Positions 52,211 through 63,157 of a stretch of 64,000 bases of DNA are shown here, in pieces (within the stretch, counting starts at the first letter, position 1; each line of letters starts with the position of its first letter). A program made the position numbers and the translations under genes. The DNA is taken from assembly GCA_001464835.1 (NCBI GenBank), contig LNDS01000022.1, forward strand, positions 1 through 64,000, given 5' to 3'. The notes under the pieces are model-generated. The model saw only the letters and a program-made list of their open reading frames with translations, made no database searches and was not told the DNA's origin. The DNA comes from Rhizobiales bacterium Ga0077525 (GTDB lineage: Bacteria; Pseudomonadota; Alphaproteobacteria; Rhizobiales; Xanthobacteraceae).

Positions 52211-53182
52211 CTAAATTGCGTGCGCCTGCACCAGCCGGTAGCCGGTTCCATCCTTTTCGACATAACCGACGGATGGGAACGGGAAGTGATAGCCGATAAT
52301 CGGCATCTTCTCGGCCAGCGTCATGTCGTAGAATTTCTTGCGGGTATCCTCCGACAGGCCGCCGTCATTATCGAACATCAGATGCCAGCCCGGGTTCTTC
52401 ATGAACACGCCCGGGTGATTGCTGACATCCCCCTGCACCGCCAGGCGCTTCGAACCCGAACCGATAATGAAGGAGGTGTGACCCGGCGTATGACCCGGCG
52501 TTGCATAAGAAGTAATGCCGGGCGCGATTTCCTTGCCGTTCTCGAACGGCGTCGGCTTCAAGCCATCGAACACTTTCTTGACGTTGGCGAAGTTGCCTTT
52601 GTTGGAAGCGTTGGCCTTGCTGGCGTTGGATTCATCGGTCCAGAAGGCCCATTCGGCAGCCGGCACCTTGATCTCGGCGTTCGGATAGGCCGGCGAGCCG
52701 TCGGCATTCTTGAGACCGCCGATGTGGTCGCCGTGGAAATGCGAGATCAGCACGATATCGACCGCCTTGGTGTCGATGCCCGCGGCCGCCATGTTGGCGC
52801 GCGTGTTGCCGACTGCGCCCTTGGTCGCATCGAAAGCGCCGAGACCGTTGCCGGTATCGATCGCAATCGTCTTGCCGCCCATCTTGATAAGCACCGGGCT
52901 GAACGAGATCGTCAACTGGCCTTTCGGCATATAGATTGCTTCATACGCCGCAGCCGTCTTTTCTTTATCGAGATTGACGATGAAGTTTTCGGGGATCGGG
53001 AAAGTGCGCGCGCCGTCCGAGAATTGAATAATCTCGCCATCGCCGAACTTGTAGCGAAACACGCCGGTCGGCGCCGAGGCGGCCGGCGCCTGCGCATGAC
53101 CTTGCGAAATCGACAACGGACTGAGCGAGCCTGCCGCCGCGGCGGCAGCTCCCGCAAGCGCGGCGCGACGAGTGAACTGCAT
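52211..53182 (-). CDS. Exported metallo-beta-lactamase-fold hydrolase
   Basis: The 323-residue protein has a Tat-type leader (FTRRAALAGAAAAAAGSLSP), and the leader ends around HAQA. The zinc motif SHFHGDH (His148, His150, Asp152, His153), TPGHTPGHTSF and a late GYHFPFPSVG are present. Similar proteins include quorum-quenching and organophosphate hydrolases; the substrate is unknown. A 7-bp hairpin (53203-53220) lies in its leader region. Confidence 0.85.
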   Translation of the reverse strand: MQFTRRAALAGAAAAAAGSLSPLSISQGHAQAPAASAPTGVFRYKFGDGEIIQFSDGARTFPIPENFIVNLDKEKTAAAYEAIYMPKGQLTISFSPVLIKMGGKTIAIDTGNGLGAFDATKGAVGNTRANMAAAGIDTKAVDIVLISHFHGDHIGGLKNADGSPAYPNAEIKVPAAEWAFWTDESNASKANASNKGNFANVKKVFDGLKPTPFENGKEIAPGITSYATPGHTPGHTSFIIGSGSKRLAVQGDVSNHPGVFMKNPGWHLMFDNDGGLSEDTRKKFYDMTLAEKMPIIGYHFPFPSVGYVEKDGTGYRLVQAHAI

Positions 53183-53378
53183 CTAACCCTCCCGGTTATA
53201 ATGAAACGCGATGGCGTTTCTGCCACTTTTTTGAATCCAATGAATAACACCTCTGCGCAGGCGTTATTCCCGTAACCATTTGAAACGGCAAAACCGTTTT
53301 ATTTCAAGCGCCTGCGACCGATGCCCGGATCAAATTCACGGCACCTTGCGCTGCCAAATTGCCGCAGTCCGGCCCGGT

Positions 53379-53906
53379 TCAACTGCCCCAGACCCAGGCA
53401 ATCGCCTTTGAAATCCCGTCGCCCAATGTCAGCAATACCGCCGCCCAGACGAAAGCCGACAGCACGTTGGCGATTTGAAAGCGCCAGAACGGCATTTCGA
53501 ATATGCCGGCAATCAATGGCACCGAGGCGCGCAACGGACCGAAGAACCGGCCGATGAAAATGCCGGCAATGCCCCAGGTCCTCATGAAACGCTCGCCGCG
53601 CGGAATCAGATCCGGATGGCGGGACAGCGGCCAGATATGTTGCACCCGGTATTCGAGCTTGAGCCCGATCCAATATGACACCCAGTCGCCCAAGGCTGCG
53701 CCGAGCGCGGCGGCAACCCAGACCGGCCAGAAGCTGATGCCGCTCGAACCGATCAAGGCGCCGAGCGCGACCAGCGCGCCCCATGCCGGAATCAGCAGCG
53801 AGATGAACGCCAGCGATTCGCCGAAAGCCAAAGCGAACATGATGGCCGGCGCCCAACCGGCGTTGTCGCGCGCAAAAACGATGATCTGATCGACGTAAGC
53901 TTCCAT
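53379..53906 (-). CDS. DedA-family membrane protein
   Basis: The 175-residue protein has DedA landmarks FALAFGESLAFISLLIPAWG, GDWVSYWIG and FIGRFFGPLRASVPLIAG, with about five hydrophobic segments. The family takes part in flipping undecaprenyl phosphate or phospholipids. It is followed by a gap with short hairpins. Confidence 0.88.
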   Translation of the reverse strand: MEAYVDQIIVFARDNAGWAPAIMFALAFGESLAFISLLIPAWGALVALGALIGSSGISFWPVWVAAALGAALGDWVSYWIGLKLEYRVQHIWPLSRHPDLIPRGERFMRTWGIAGIFIGRFFGPLRASVPLIAGIFEMPFWRFQIANVLSAFVWAAVLLTLGDGISKAIAWVWGS

Positions 53907-54118
53907 GCGACGTTAAACCGGCGGTTGGTTACGAAACAGGCATTCTCTCTAGCCCGGACGCAATTCTTGCGCCATGCTTTCATAACGCGAAACTTGGTCG
54001 CGCAGGCGGCGATTAAGACGATCCGCGACGGCATGAGGGATTGACAGACAACGTCGATGCAACAGACTGTCTCCCTACAAAAAACAACGCCGGATGCCGG
54101 CGAACTTGGGGAGACAAC

Positions 54119-55201
54119 ATGACGATCCGCACTCTGTTACGCGCCAGCGTATTCATGGCACTGGCCACAGCCGCAACCTTCGCCGCAGCGCCGGTCAATG
54201 CTCAGGAGGTCATCCGCCTGCGCATCGCCTCCGGCCATCCGCCGGTGAACACCTACGTCAACCTGATGCAGACCTTCTTCGTTCCCGAAGTGACCAAGCG
54301 CGTCGCCGAGAAGACGAAATTCAAGGTCGAGTTCGTCGAAGGCTACGGCGGTGCCATGGTGAAGGTCGCCGACACGCTCGAAGGCGTGCAGTCCGGCATC
54401 ATCGACATCGGCGCTTACTGCTTCTGCTTCGAGCCGTCCAACCTGCCGCTGCATGCGTTCCAGATAATGCTGCCCTTCGGCACGATGGACCCGACCGTCA
54501 GCCTGAAGGTCGCCCGCGCCGTGTACGACAAGGTGCCGTACATGTCGAAAGTGTTCGAGGACAAGTTCAAGCAGAAGCTGCTCGCGCTGATCGCCGACAA
54601 CGGTTATAACCTTGGCACCAATTTCGACTGGAACAGCATTGCCGACCTCAAGGGACAGAAGATTGCCGGCGCCGGCCTCAATCTGAAATGGCTTGAGTTC
54701 GCCGGCGCGACACCGGTGCAATCGACTCTGCCCGACGCCTACACCTCGATGCAGACCGGCGTCTACAACGGCTGGATCATGTTCCCGTCGGCCTGGGTCA
54801 ACTTCAAGCTCTATGAAGTCGGCAAGTTCTATACCGAGATCGGCTTCGGCGCGATCACCTGGCATGGCCTGACCGTCAATTCGGCACGCTGGGAAAAGCT
54901 GCCGAAGGAAGTCCAGGCGATCATTATGGAAGTCGCCAAGGAATACGAAGCCAGGACCGGCACCGTGAACAAAGAGAACTATCCCAAGCAGATCGCCGAC
55001 CTGAAAACGCACGGCGTCAACGTCAAGGCCGTCTCCGACAACGTGAAGGCGGACTGGGCCAATTCGCTCGCCGCCTGGCCGGCGCAGAAGGCCAAGGAGC
55101 TTGACGCCGCCGGCCTGCCGGGAACGCTGGTTCTGGAAACCGCGCTCAAGGCCGCCGAAGACAACGGCCACAAGTGGCCGGTGCAATACAAGATCAAGTA
55201 A
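54119..55201 (+). CDS. TRAP transporter substrate-binding protein
   Basis: The 360-residue product starts at ATG 54119 behind GGGGAGA. Its Sec leader ends PVNAQE. The mature part has the DctP fold (ASGHPPVNTYVNLMQTFFVP; ADLKGQKIAGAGLNLKWLEF) but lacks the usual KxRxP core, so the ligand may differ from simple dicarboxylates. A terminator separates it from the membrane subunits. Confidence 0.88.
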   Translation: MTIRTLLRASVFMALATAATFAAAPVNAQEVIRLRIASGHPPVNTYVNLMQTFFVPEVTKRVAEKTKFKVEFVEGYGGAMVKVADTLEGVQSGIIDIGAYCFCFEPSNLPLHAFQIMLPFGTMDPTVSLKVARAVYDKVPYMSKVFEDKFKQKLLALIADNGYNLGTNFDWNSIADLKGQKIAGAGLNLKWLEFAGATPVQSTLPDAYTSMQTGVYNGWIMFPSAWVNFKLYEVGKFYTEIGFGAITWHGLTVNSARWEKLPKEVQAIIMEVAKEYEARTGTVNKENYPKQIADLKTHGVNVKAVSDNVKADWANSLAAWPAQKAKELDAAGLPGTLVLETALKAAEDNGHKWPVQYKIK

Positions 55202-55216
55202 TCGCCTGAACATTGA

Positions 55217-55249
55217 CAGACGGCCCCGCTTCGGGCCGTCTGTTTTTTT
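55217..55249 (+). terminator. Intra-operon rho-independent terminator after the TRAP binding protein
   Basis: CAGACGGCCC (55217-55226) pairs with GGGCCGTCTG (55233-55242), followed by T7. It probably lowers expression of the membrane subunits relative to the binding protein. Confidence 0.9.
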
Positions 55250-55284
55250 AATCGACAGCCCCTCGCCGGCCAGGACGACATTGC

Positions 55285-55815
55285 ATGATTGAAACACTGA
55301 ACGCGCGCGTCGTACGGCTGCTGCTGGCGGCCGCGGCGGTGATCATTTTTCTGCTCGGCTTCCTGGTCTGTGCCGACATTGTCGGCCGCGCCTTCTTCAA
55401 TACGCCGGTGAAAGGCACGCCGGAAATGGTGTCGATGTCGATTGTCATCATCTGCTTCCTGCTCGCCGGCTATTCGGTGCAGAGCGGCAGCATGATCTAT
55501 ACCGACGTGTTCTCCGGCGCTTTCGGCGTGCGCGGCCTGGCCTTCGCGCAATTGCTGTCGGCCACCTTGGGCATCCTGTTTTTCGGACTGATCGTCTGGG
55601 GCAGCTTCGAACCGACTTTGCATGCCATTGCCAGCGGCGAATATGAAGGCGAAGGCGCGCTGCGCGTGCCGGTCTGGCCGGCGCGCACCGTCATCGTCGT
55701 CGGCGCCATTCTGGTGATCACCAGCTACGTCCTGCACGGACTACGCGCCATCAATGCCCTCATTACCGGCCGGGATGCCGACATCGCCGCCCCGTCGGCG
55801 TCAACGCACCGCTAG
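55285..55815 (+). CDS. TRAP transporter small membrane subunit (DctQ)
   Basis: The 176-residue protein has four membrane segments and the family region FFNTPVKGTPEMVSMSIVII. It precedes the large subunit by 11 bases. Confidence 0.9.
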   Translation: MIETLNARVVRLLLAAAAVIIFLLGFLVCADIVGRAFFNTPVKGTPEMVSMSIVIICFLLAGYSVQSGSMIYTDVFSGAFGVRGLAFAQLLSATLGILFFGLIVWGSFEPTLHAIASGEYEGEGALRVPVWPARTVIVVGAILVITSYVLHGLRAINALITGRDADIAAPSASTHR

Positions 55816-55826
55816 GAAGCTGCACC

Positions 55827-57191
55827 ATGCTCGGCCATATCGATATGATCGCCATCGTGGTGGTCGTCCTGCTGCTGGTGTTCTCCGGCGTTCACATTGC
55901 TATTTCGCTCGGCATTACCGCGGCGCTCGGCATCTATCTGATGACGGGCGACGTCGAAGTCGTGCGCACTTTTGTCGCCAACACAGCTTACGAGGCGCTG
56001 CGCGACTATGTCTTCGCCGTCATCCCGCTGTTCATGTTGATGGGCGACTTCCTGGCCAAATGCGGCGCGGCGCGCGACCTCTACACTTTGGCCAACCGCG
56101 CCAGCAAATGGCTGCCGGGCCGGCTTGCGGCGGCGACCATCGTCGCCAATGCATTGTTCGGCTTCGTCACCGGCGTCAGTATCGCCGCCGCCGCCGCGTT
56201 CTCGCGCATCGCCTACCCGCAAATGCGGCGCTATGGCTATCGCCGCGACTTCGCGCTCGGCAGCGTTGCCGGCTCGGCCTGCCTCGGCATGTTGATTCCG
56301 CCATCGGTGCTGATGATCGTGTGGTGCGTGCTGACCGAAATCTCGATCGGCAGGCTGTTTCTGGCCGGCGTCATCCCCGGCCTGCTCACCGCCGCCGGCA
56401 TGATTGCCTATGTGGTGATCGCGGCCAAGCTCAAGCCGGAACTGGTCGGCGAAACGCATGCGTCGCGTAGCGCTGCGGGGGCGTTAGGCGCCGACGTCGC
56501 CGGCGCGCTCGTTATGCCGCCGGAGGAAGATCCGGCCACCATCCGCGCCATGCTGCTCAGCACCTTGCTGGTGATCGCACTGATCATCGGCACACTCGGG
56601 GCCATCTGGCTCGGCCTGTGCACGCCGACGGAAGGCGCCGGCGTCGGCGCGGTCGGCGCGCTGCTCTTGGCCATCGTCAAAGGCATCCGGCCGCGCGAAG
56701 TCTGGCAGGTCGTCCTCGATGTCGGCCGCACCTCCGGACCGCTGTTGCTGTTGCTGTTCTGCGCGCAACTTTACTCGCGCGTTCTGTCGATGACCGGGTT
56801 TACCGAAGCCGCCAAGAATTTCCTGCTCGCCACCGGCGCCGGCGCATGGGGCATTCTCATTATCATGATCGCCATCTGGGTTGCGCTCGGCTGCCTGATC
56901 GACTCGATCTCCATCATCCTGTTGACCGTGCCCATCTTCGCCCCGATCGCCGTCCATCTCGGCTTCGACCCGCTCGCCTTTGCCATCATGGGCATTCTAG
57001 CCATCGAGACCGGCCTGCTCACCCCGCCCTTCGGCATTCTGGTGTTCACGGTGAAGGCGGCGGTGCCGGACAAGGACGTGGAACTCGCGGAGATTTTCCG
57101 CGGCGCGTTGCCTTATGTGTTCGTGCTGCTCGCCGTGGTCGCCGCTTTGGCGGTATTCCCGCAGATTGCCACGTTCCTGCCTAACCTTTAG
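55827..57191 (+). CDS. TRAP transporter large membrane subunit (DctM)
   Basis: The 454-residue protein has about 12 hydrophobic segments and DctM motifs FGFVTGVSIAAAAAFSRIAY and LGMLIPPSVLMIVW. It completes a TRAP system with the two genes upstream. Confidence 0.93.
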   Translation: MLGHIDMIAIVVVVLLLVFSGVHIAISLGITAALGIYLMTGDVEVVRTFVANTAYEALRDYVFAVIPLFMLMGDFLAKCGAARDLYTLANRASKWLPGRLAAATIVANALFGFVTGVSIAAAAAFSRIAYPQMRRYGYRRDFALGSVAGSACLGMLIPPSVLMIVWCVLTEISIGRLFLAGVIPGLLTAAGMIAYVVIAAKLKPELVGETHASRSAAGALGADVAGALVMPPEEDPATIRAMLLSTLLVIALIIGTLGAIWLGLCTPTEGAGVGAVGALLLAIVKGIRPREVWQVVLDVGRTSGPLLLLLFCAQLYSRVLSMTGFTEAAKNFLLATGAGAWGILIIMIAIWVALGCLIDSISIILLTVPIFAPIAVHLGFDPLAFAIMGILAIETGLLTPPFGILVFTVKAAVPDKDVELAEIFRGALPYVFVLLAVVAALAVFPQIATFLPNL

Positions 57192-57303
57192 CAGAGCCAG
57201 TCCCTGCCAGTACGTACCGCGGCGCCGTTGCGCCGTGGCATAGTGCTGGCAACTGATTCGCTGCGTCCCTATCTGAGAGCGCTGGCAAGAGCTGAAGGCT
57301 GCA

Positions 57304-59370
<2,067 letters not shown>

Positions 59371-59371
59371 C

Positions 59372-59420
59372 GCGCATGATCCCAAAAAGTGGGAAACGGT
59401 TTTCCGATAAGATCATGCGC
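59372..59420. repeat. 49-bp palindromic repeat, copy 2
   Basis: Ends GCGCATGATC (59372-59381) and GATCATGCGC (59411-59420) are exact inverted repeats. The core (CAAAAAGTGGGAAACGGTTT) matches the reverse complement of the copy at 41607-41655 in most positions. It begins two bases after the parE stop. Confidence 0.87.
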
Positions 59421-59425
59421 AAAAT

Positions 59426-59953
59426 CTAGTCGCACTTCTTCAACAGCGGCGTCTTGCTGCCATTAGCGACCGCGACGCCGCGGCGGACCCGCACCGGGCC
59501 ATCGTCAACCCGGTTGAGCATCGTGCGCCGCGTGCCCTTGCCGACCAGCAATTCCAGCGTCTGGAATTCCTCGGCCTGCGTGCCCGGCACGAACACCACC
59601 TTGATTTCCATGCGATGTTCGCTCAGCCGGCGGGCGGAGCGGACGCTGTAGAAATTGGCGGCGTATTCACTACCCACATTGTGCGCCTCGATCACCAGGC
59701 CGCCGGCCTGCTGCGACACGTTGACATGCGGATTGGACGGCGCTGGAGGCTTGCTGCAATCGGGTGCGAACGTCCCGAACAGTCCATAGGTATGGAACAA
59801 GTCCACCACGCCGGGTTCCGCCACCGGTATTTCAGCCGGGACTATGGCCGGCGCGGCGGCAGAATCGGCGTCGGCCGGATCGATGTCCGGAGCGGTAACA
59901 GCGGCGGCGGGCAGCGATAGAAAAAGCATCAAGCCAAACGCCGCAATCCGCAT
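59426..59953 (-). CDS. Exported protein of unknown function
   Basis: The 175-residue protein has a signal peptide (MRIAAFGLMLFLSLPAAAV) and an acidic Ala/Pro-rich linker. A beta-rich domain follows, with LFHTYGLFGTFAPDCSKPP near the start and LLKKCD at the end, so a disulfide between the two Cys is possible. I do not recognise the family. Confidence 0.7.
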   Translation of the reverse strand: MRIAAFGLMLFLSLPAAAVTAPDIDPADADSAAAPAIVPAEIPVAEPGVVDLFHTYGLFGTFAPDCSKPPAPSNPHVNVSQQAGGLVIEAHNVGSEYAANFYSVRSARRLSEHRMEIKVVFVPGTQAEEFQTLELLVGKGTRRTMLNRVDDGPVRVRRGVAVANGSKTPLLKKCD

Positions 59954-60026
59954 GTTACCGCAACCTCAACGACTCAAACTGACAATCCGAGTGATTGAGA
60001 ATAGCAGCACGCCGCACGACGGCAAA

Positions 60027-60056
60027 CGGCAAGGCAGGTTTCATCCCGCCTTGCCG
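60027..60056. terminator. Hairpin between convergent-facing ends near the TTT protein
   Basis: CGGCAAGGC (60027-60035) pairs with GCCTTGCCG (60048-60056). On the minus strand it is followed by TTTG, 30 bases past the stop of the TTT binding protein. Confidence 0.6.
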
Positions 60057-60086
60057 TCCATATCGGTGAACAAAAAGCGCGGACCT

Positions 60087-61061
60087 CTACTGGAACGTCA
60101 GCTTCGCCGCCTGCACGACATCGGTATAACTCTTGATATCGGCTTCGATGTATTTCTTGAAGGCGTCGCCGGTCGGCCCGCCAGGCTTGACCGCCATTTT
60201 CGACAGCGACTCGCGTACCCCGGCGTCGGCCAGCGCCTTGCCGAGTTCCGCGGTCAGCTTTGCGACGATCGCATCCGGCGTTCCCGCCGGTACAAAGAAG
60301 CCGCTCCACAATTGCGAGTCCACTTCCGGGTAGCCGGCTTCCGCCATGCTCGGGACATCGGGAAGTTCCGGCGAGCGTTCCGATCCGGTCACCGCGAGCG
60401 CGCGCAACTTGCCGCCGGTCACCAGCGGGATCGCCGGCGGCCCGTCGGTGATGGTGAACAAGGTCTGGCCGCTGACCACGCTGAGATTGGACTCGTTACT
60501 GCTCTTGTACGGGATCGCCACCGCCGGCATGCCGGTCTTGAGCTTGAGCAATTCGCTGGCAATGGTGAAAGACGGCGACGACGTGCCGTAGTTCGACTTG
60601 TCCGGATTGGCCTTGGCCCAGGCGACGAGATCTTTCACGGTCTTGGCCGGATGATCGATCGGCACCACCATGACCAGCGGGAACGAGGCGATCATGTTGA
60701 GCGGGATGAAGCTCTTGGTCGGGTGATAGCCGAGATTGGGATAGATCGCGGCGGCGATCGACATCTGCCCGGTGGCGCCGACCAGAACGGTGTAGCCGTC
60801 GGCCGGCTGCTTGGCGGCATATTCGGACGAGATGCGCCCGCCGGCGCCAGGCTTGTTTTCGACGATGGCGTTCCAGCCGGTGTTCTGCTGGAATTTCTGC
60901 ACCACAAGACGGGCGAACAGATCGTTGCCGCCGCCGGCGGCAAAGCCGACGACAAAATGAATGACCTTGTTGGGATAATCGCTTTGCGCGCGCGCCGAAC
61001 CGTTACCCAGGCAGAGCGCCGCGGCCAGCGTCAAGGCAACGATTTTCAACGATGATTTCAT
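60087..61061 (-). CDS. Tripartite tricarboxylate transporter (Bug-type) binding protein
   Basis: The 324-residue product starts at ATG 61061 after GGGGGAA. The leader ends SARAQ. Bug-family signatures are PNKVIHFVVGFAAGGGNDL and IVENKPGAGG. No TctA/TctB membrane genes are adjacent, which is common for this expanded family. Gene order with pobA-like hydroxylase suggests an aromatic acid ligand, unproven. Confidence 0.88.
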   Translation of the reverse strand: MKSSLKIVALTLAAALCLGNGSARAQSDYPNKVIHFVVGFAAGGGNDLFARLVVQKFQQNTGWNAIVENKPGAGGRISSEYAAKQPADGYTVLVGATGQMSIAAAIYPNLGYHPTKSFIPLNMIASFPLVMVVPIDHPAKTVKDLVAWAKANPDKSNYGTSSPSFTIASELLKLKTGMPAVAIPYKSSNESNLSVVSGQTLFTITDGPPAIPLVTGGKLRALAVTGSERSPELPDVPSMAEAGYPEVDSQLWSGFFVPAGTPDAIVAKLTAELGKALADAGVRESLSKMAVKPGGPTGDAFKKYIEADIKSYTDVVQAAKLTFQ

Positions 61062-61179
61062 GGCTTTCCCCCGCGTGCACCGCCGCTTTTTGCGGCCGGC
61101 CTTTTGGGGAATCCTAACACCGCCATGGTGTATCGGAAATGCCAATATTCGGGCGCAAATGCCGCAGACTTTCACCCCG

Positions 61180-62346
61180 TCAATTCGGCGGCGAGCCGAC
61201 ATATTGCTCGGCCAGCGATTTCATCGCCGCCTCCGAACTGGTGATGTAGGTGAGGTCCGAAAGCTGGCGGCGGCGATCGAAGGCCGACTCGTCAGGGAAA
61301 CGATGCAGGAGCCGCGTCATCCACCACGAGAACCGCTGCGCGTTCCAGACCCGCTTCAAACAGGACTTGGAATAGTTCTCCAGGCCATCGGTGCGCTGCT
61401 TGCTGTAGAAAGCTTCAAGCGCCCGCGACAGCATCACGACATCGGCGAAGGCGAGGTTCATGCCCTTGGCGCCGGTCGGCGGCACGATGTGAGCGCTATC
61501 GCCAGCCAAAAACAGCCGGCCATATTGCATCGGCTCGACCACGAAGGAGCGCATCGCGGTGACGCCCTTCTGCAAAACCTTTCCTTCCTGCAATTTGCGC
61601 GCGCCGCCGAGGCGCTTGTGCAGGTGCTCCCAGATGCGGGCATCGGGCCACGCGGCGACATCTTCGTCGTGATCGCATTGCAGATAGAGCCTGGCCAATG
61701 TTGGCGAACGCATCGTGTAAAGCGCCAAGCCTTCATCCGTATAGGAATAGATCAACTCGTCATCCGGCGGCGGCGATTCCGACAGAATGCCGAGCCAGCC
61801 GAAAGGATAGTCGCGTTCGTAGACACTCAAAATGCCATCGGGAATGCTCGGCCGGCTGATGCCGTGATAGCCGTCGCAGCCGGCGATGAAATCGCATTCG
61901 ATGACCTTGTCCTGACCGTCATGGGCAAAGCGGATCGAAGGCCGGTCGGACTTGAGATCGTGCACGCTGACGCCGCCGACCTCGAACAGCAGTTCGCCGC
62001 CATCGGCGAGCCGGCGCTCGACCAGATCTTTCACCACTTCCTGCTGGCCATAGATGGTGATGCGCTTGTTCAACAACGCCTTGAAATCGATATGGTGGAT
62101 TTCGCCGTTGATGCCGATATTGGTGCCCCAATGCACCAGCCCTTCCCGCTTCATGCGCTCGCCGACGCCGATATCGGTCAGCATGTCGGCGGCCCAATCT
62201 TCGATCAGGCCGGCGCGGATGCGGTTCTCGATATAATCGCGGCTGCGGCTTTCGATGATGATCGACGAGATGCCCTGCAAATGCAGGATGCGCGCCAGAG
62301 CAAGGCCGGCGGGACCAGCTCCGATAATGCCTACCTGTGTGCGCAT
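61180..62346 (-). CDS. pobA: 4-hydroxybenzoate 3-monooxygenase-like flavoprotein
   Basis: The 388-residue enzyme has the FAD GxGxxG motif (IIGAGPAGLALA), the DG motif CDGYHG and the GD motif LAGDSAHIVPPTGAKGMNLA. Length matches PobA (about 390), which turns 4-hydroxybenzoate into protocatechuate. The PobA-typical R-x-R-AGLIED region (NRIRAGLIEDW) is also present. No pobR regulator is adjacent. Confidence 0.9.
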   Translation of the reverse strand: MRTQVGIIGAGPAGLALARILHLQGISSIIIESRSRDYIENRIRAGLIEDWAADMLTDIGVGERMKREGLVHWGTNIGINGEIHHIDFKALLNKRITIYGQQEVVKDLVERRLADGGELLFEVGGVSVHDLKSDRPSIRFAHDGQDKVIECDFIAGCDGYHGISRPSIPDGILSVYERDYPFGWLGILSESPPPDDELIYSYTDEGLALYTMRSPTLARLYLQCDHDEDVAAWPDARIWEHLHKRLGGARKLQEGKVLQKGVTAMRSFVVEPMQYGRLFLAGDSAHIVPPTGAKGMNLAFADVVMLSRALEAFYSKQRTDGLENYSKSCLKRVWNAQRFSWWMTRLLHRFPDESAFDRRRQLSDLTYITSSEAAMKSLAEQYVGSPPN

Positions 62347-62457
62347 GGATCGACCTCCCGAATGTTTAAGCGGCGACTTTTCTGCCGCACCCTATAGACG
62401 CCTGAAGCGGCGGCGCAAAGGGATGCCACCGGGATATGCTTGAACAATTACCGGCAT

Positions 62458-62946
62458 TCAAAACGGCCAGCCATAGCGCGGCACTTGCGCCATATACTGG
62501 CGATAGGGCTCGCCGAACCGGGCGGCGAGATAGCGCTCTTCGCGCCTGACCACGCCGTAGTGAATGACCGGCACGAGCAGAATGGTCAGCACCAGCATCC
62601 AGTCCGACGCCAAGGCGACCGACAGCCCGGCCAATATCAGCACGCCGCCGACATACATCGGATTGCGCAGCCAGGCGAACACACCGCCGTCGACCAGCAC
62701 GGTCGAAGGCTTCCACGGCTCGACCCGGGTGCCGGCGGCGCGGAAGGTTTTCACCGCCGCATAGCCCAGAGTTCCGCCGGCGCCGATCAGGATGATAGAC
62801 AGCATGATCCGCTCGGTCAGCGACAAGACCAGCGACAGCACATAAGCCGGCAGCAGCCAGTCCAGCAGCAGGCCGAAAACCACGACCGCCAGCGCCAGAA
62901 GCGGCGGCGGCGCAATCACTCTGGCGGTGTCGTCTGACGTGACCAT
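62458..62946 (-). CDS. Isoprenylcysteine carboxyl methyltransferase-family membrane protein
   Basis: The 162-residue protein has four membrane segments and the C-terminal ICMT-like core RNPMYVGGVLILAG, then REERYLAARFGEPYRQYMAQ. Bacterial members methylate unknown targets. ATG 62946 follows AAGGAG. Confidence 0.83.
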   Translation of the reverse strand: MVTSDDTARVIAPPPLLALAVVVFGLLLDWLLPAYVLSLVLSLTERIMLSIILIGAGGTLGYAAVKTFRAAGTRVEPWKPSTVLVDGGVFAWLRNPMYVGGVLILAGLSVALASDWMLVLTILLVPVIHYGVVRREERYLAARFGEPYRQYMAQVPRYGWPF

Positions 62947-63157
62947 CGGCACTCCTTGGCGCGGCAAATTTTCACGACCATACAACAAGCAGGGCAATGG
63001 CAGCCACACCGGTGAGTTTTTTCGCCGCGCCCGCCGGTTTTTCTGCGCATCCCCCTTCCCTTGTTCGCGCTGTCATGGGCACCATCGGCCTTCACGACAA
63101 GCGTCGCCGGGTGCACGAGCGATGCACGGAAATTTCAGGAAGCCAAGGAGCCCCGCT

